A stretch of 64,000 nucleotides of DNA, taken from NCBI RefSeq assembly GCF_900079725.1, contig NZ_LT599032.1, positions 4,336,054 through 4,400,053 on the forward strand, written 5' to 3'. Below are positions 62,594 to 64,000 of the stretch, one piece after another; position 1 is the first letter of the stretch, and every line of letters starts with the position of its first letter. Position numbers and translations under genes: made by a program. Under the pieces are notes generated by a model, which searched no databases, was not told the DNA's origin, and worked only from the letters and a program-made list of their open reading frames with translations. This DNA is from an uncultured Dysgonomonas sp. (GTDB lineage Bacteria; Bacteroidota; Bacteroidia; Bacteroidales; Dysgonomonadaceae).

Positions 62594-64000
62594 ATGAAAA
62601 AAAGTGTATTAATCTTATTCCTTTGTGGGCTTACTCTTCTACCAAAAGCCCAGGTCAAAGACAATGTTAAAACTACATTTCAGACTTCACGCGAGTGGAG
62701 GCCGACAATAGATAACAGGGCAGATGCTGTTATGGTATATGGAGTAGGTGGAAATCCCTCCGACAAATCGAAAAGAATACCCTTCGAAGAACGTGTGCAG
62801 TCTTGGCGCGACAGAGGCTACACAACCCATTTTATGACAGGTATAGCATGGGGTGAATATCAGGAATACTTTACCGGCCAGTGGGATGGAAAAATGCATC
62901 TCGACGAAGGGCAAGTACAACAAAACGGCGATACAATATGGCACGGACATATGGTGCCTTATATTGTTCCCACTGAAAATTACCTGAAATACATAAAAGA
63001 AAAACATGTGAAACGGGTGATTGATGCCGGTATCGATGCCATCTTTATGGAAGAACCCGAGTTCTGGGCTCGTGCAGGCTATAGTGAAGCCTTTAAGCGG
63101 GAATGGAAAAAATTCTATGGCTTTGACTGGAGGCCGCAACATGAGTCTCCCGAAAATACCTATTTGTCCAGTAAACTGAAATACCAACTATATTATAATG
63201 CTTTGAAAGAAGTATTTACTTATGCCAAAGAATACGGTAAGAGCAAAGGGATGGATGTGAAGTGTTATGTGCCTACACATTCTCTTGTTAACTATTCGCA
63301 ATGGATGATTGTTAGTCCCGAAGCCAGTTTAGCGTCTCTGTCGTGTGTCGATGGTTATATAGCGCAGGTGTGGACAGGTACGTCGCGCGAACCAAACTAC
63401 TATAATGGTAAGGCAAAAGAAAGGGTTTTCGAAACAGCTTTTCTCGAATACGGATCAATGGAATCCATGACAGCCCCCACAGGCCGTAAAATGTTTTTTC
63501 TGACCGATCCCATCGAAGACTGGCCAAGAGACTGGGCTGACTACAAAAAGAACTATCAGGCAACCTTTACTGCACAATTATTATATCCCAACATAGCAGA
63601 TTATGAAATAATGCCCTGGCCCGAACGCATTTATGAAGGACTTTACAGAACTAGCCCGGATAGTGACAAGAGGGAAAGGATACCGAGACATTATTCTACC
63701 CAGATGCAGGTAATGATAAACTCTCTGAATCATATGCCTTTGTCGGACAATAAGGTAACGGGTTCTGCCGGGATAAGTGTGTTGATGGCTAATTCGCTTA
63801 TGTTTCAACGGTTTCCTACACATGTAGGATATGAAGATCCTCAATTGTCGAACTTCTACGGGCAGGCTCTACCTTTCCTGAAACGGGGAGTACCTGTAAA
63901 AACAGTCCATATTGAAAATTTAGGCTATAAAGAGGCTTTGGCCGATACCAAGGTATTACTTATGACTTATTCCAATATGAAACCATTGTCGCCGGAAGCT
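62594..64000 (+). CDS. Exported glycosidase-like protein, TIM barrel with GH42-like C-terminal part (3' end cut by window)
   Basis: An open frame from the ATG at 62594 to the right edge gives 469 residues with no stop. A signal peptide (MKKSVLILFLCGLTLLPKAQ) is present. Residues about 40-330 suggest a TIM barrel: DAVMVYGVGG, GIDAIFMEEPEFW (E153, E154, E156) and MDVKCYVPTHS. Residues from about 400 (GSAGISVLMANSLMFQR, VPVKTVHIENLGYKEAL, VLLMTYSNMKPLSPEA) resemble the Rossmann-like trimerisation domain of GH42 beta-galactosidases. I cannot assign a known family. It is read from the sequence directly and lies downstream of the PUL 2 genes, so it is likely part of that locus. Confidence 0.65.
   Translation, partial: MKKSVLILFLCGLTLLPKAQVKDNVKTTFQTSREWRPTIDNRADAVMVYGVGGNPSDKSKRIPFEERVQSWRDRGYTTHFMTGIAWGEYQEYFTGQWDGKMHLDEGQVQQNGDTIWHGHMVPYIVPTENYLKYIKEKHVKRVIDAGIDAIFMEEPEFWARAGYSEAFKREWKKFYGFDWRPQHESPENTYLSSKLKYQLYYNALKEVFTYAKEYGKSKGMDVKCYVPTHSLVNYSQWMIVSPEASLASLSCVDGYIAQVWTGTSREPNYYNGKAKERVFETAFLEYGSMESMTAPTGRKMFFLTDPIEDWPRDWADYKKNYQATFTAQLLYPNIADYEIMPWPERIYEGLYRTSPDSDKRERIPRHYSTQMQVMINSLNHMPLSDNKVTGSAGISVLMANSLMFQRFPTHVGYEDPQLSNFYGQALPFLKRGVPVKTVHIENLGYKEALADTKVLLMTYSNMKPLSPEA

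Overview
The window looks like chromosome of a Bacteroidales bacterium, probably Dysgonomonas-like. This is inferred from three things: two SusC/SusD polysaccharide utilisation loci (PULs), the housekeeping block alaS / M23 peptidase / MerR regulator, and many promoters with the Bacteroidota -7 form TAnnTTTG (three or four also with a TTTG about 19-21 bp upstream). The species cannot be fixed from the sequence alone.

Layout. 1-4712: an HtrA/DegP protease (cut by the left edge) diverging from a GT39-like membrane glycosyltransferase and a sodium:solute symporter. 5094-9672: alaS, diverging from an M23 endopeptidase and a MerR regulator, then an NTF2-like protein. 9761-15043 (minus): an AraC regulator and a three-gene envelope O-acetylation cassette (SGNH, SGNH with an internal LysM, MBOAT). 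15318-19514 (minus): a Nim-type flavoprotein, a DUF3316-like outer-membrane protein and topoisomerase IV subunit A. 20344-21495: an FkbM methyltransferase.

21565-37996 is PUL 1: hybrid two-component sensor, GH5-like enzyme, SusC, SusD, SusE-like glycan-binding lipoprotein, GH53 endo-galactanase and GH2 beta-galactosidase. GH53 plus GH2 points to beta-1,4-galactan, the side chain of pectin. The surface proteins would bind and cut galactan, SusCD would import the oligosaccharides, and GH2 would finish them in the periplasm.

38378-49773: a LytTR regulator overlapping a membrane-anchored phosphodiester-glycosidase-like protein, a rhodanese, an outer-membrane protein, metA, a U32 peptidase, then a tight run VanZ / TlpA / hisH / DUF4870 / hisA / hisF / hisIE, an FtsE-like ATPase, a GNAT acetyltransferase and tRNA-Gly(GCC).

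50014-64000 is PUL 2. It is controlled, by inference, by a divergent one-piece transmembrane regulator with a Kelch-like outer sensor and an inner SARP-type winged helix plus BTAD domain. The regulated side holds a surface lipoprotein, a GH76 enzyme, SusC, SusD, a DUF3823 lipoprotein and a glycosidase-like gene cut by the right edge. The intergenic region holds TAACCC direct repeats at one-helical-turn spacing just upstream of a -7 element, the arrangement used by SARP activators. This regulator and its candidate operator are the most interesting system in the window.

The non-coding DNA is rich in dispersed structured repeats: an AGGTC-hairpin family that often sits 14-17 nt before start codons, a TTGTTA/TAACAA element, a perfect 25-bp inverted repeat, a large folded element near 38.1 kb, and a palindrome read through inside a coding sequence.
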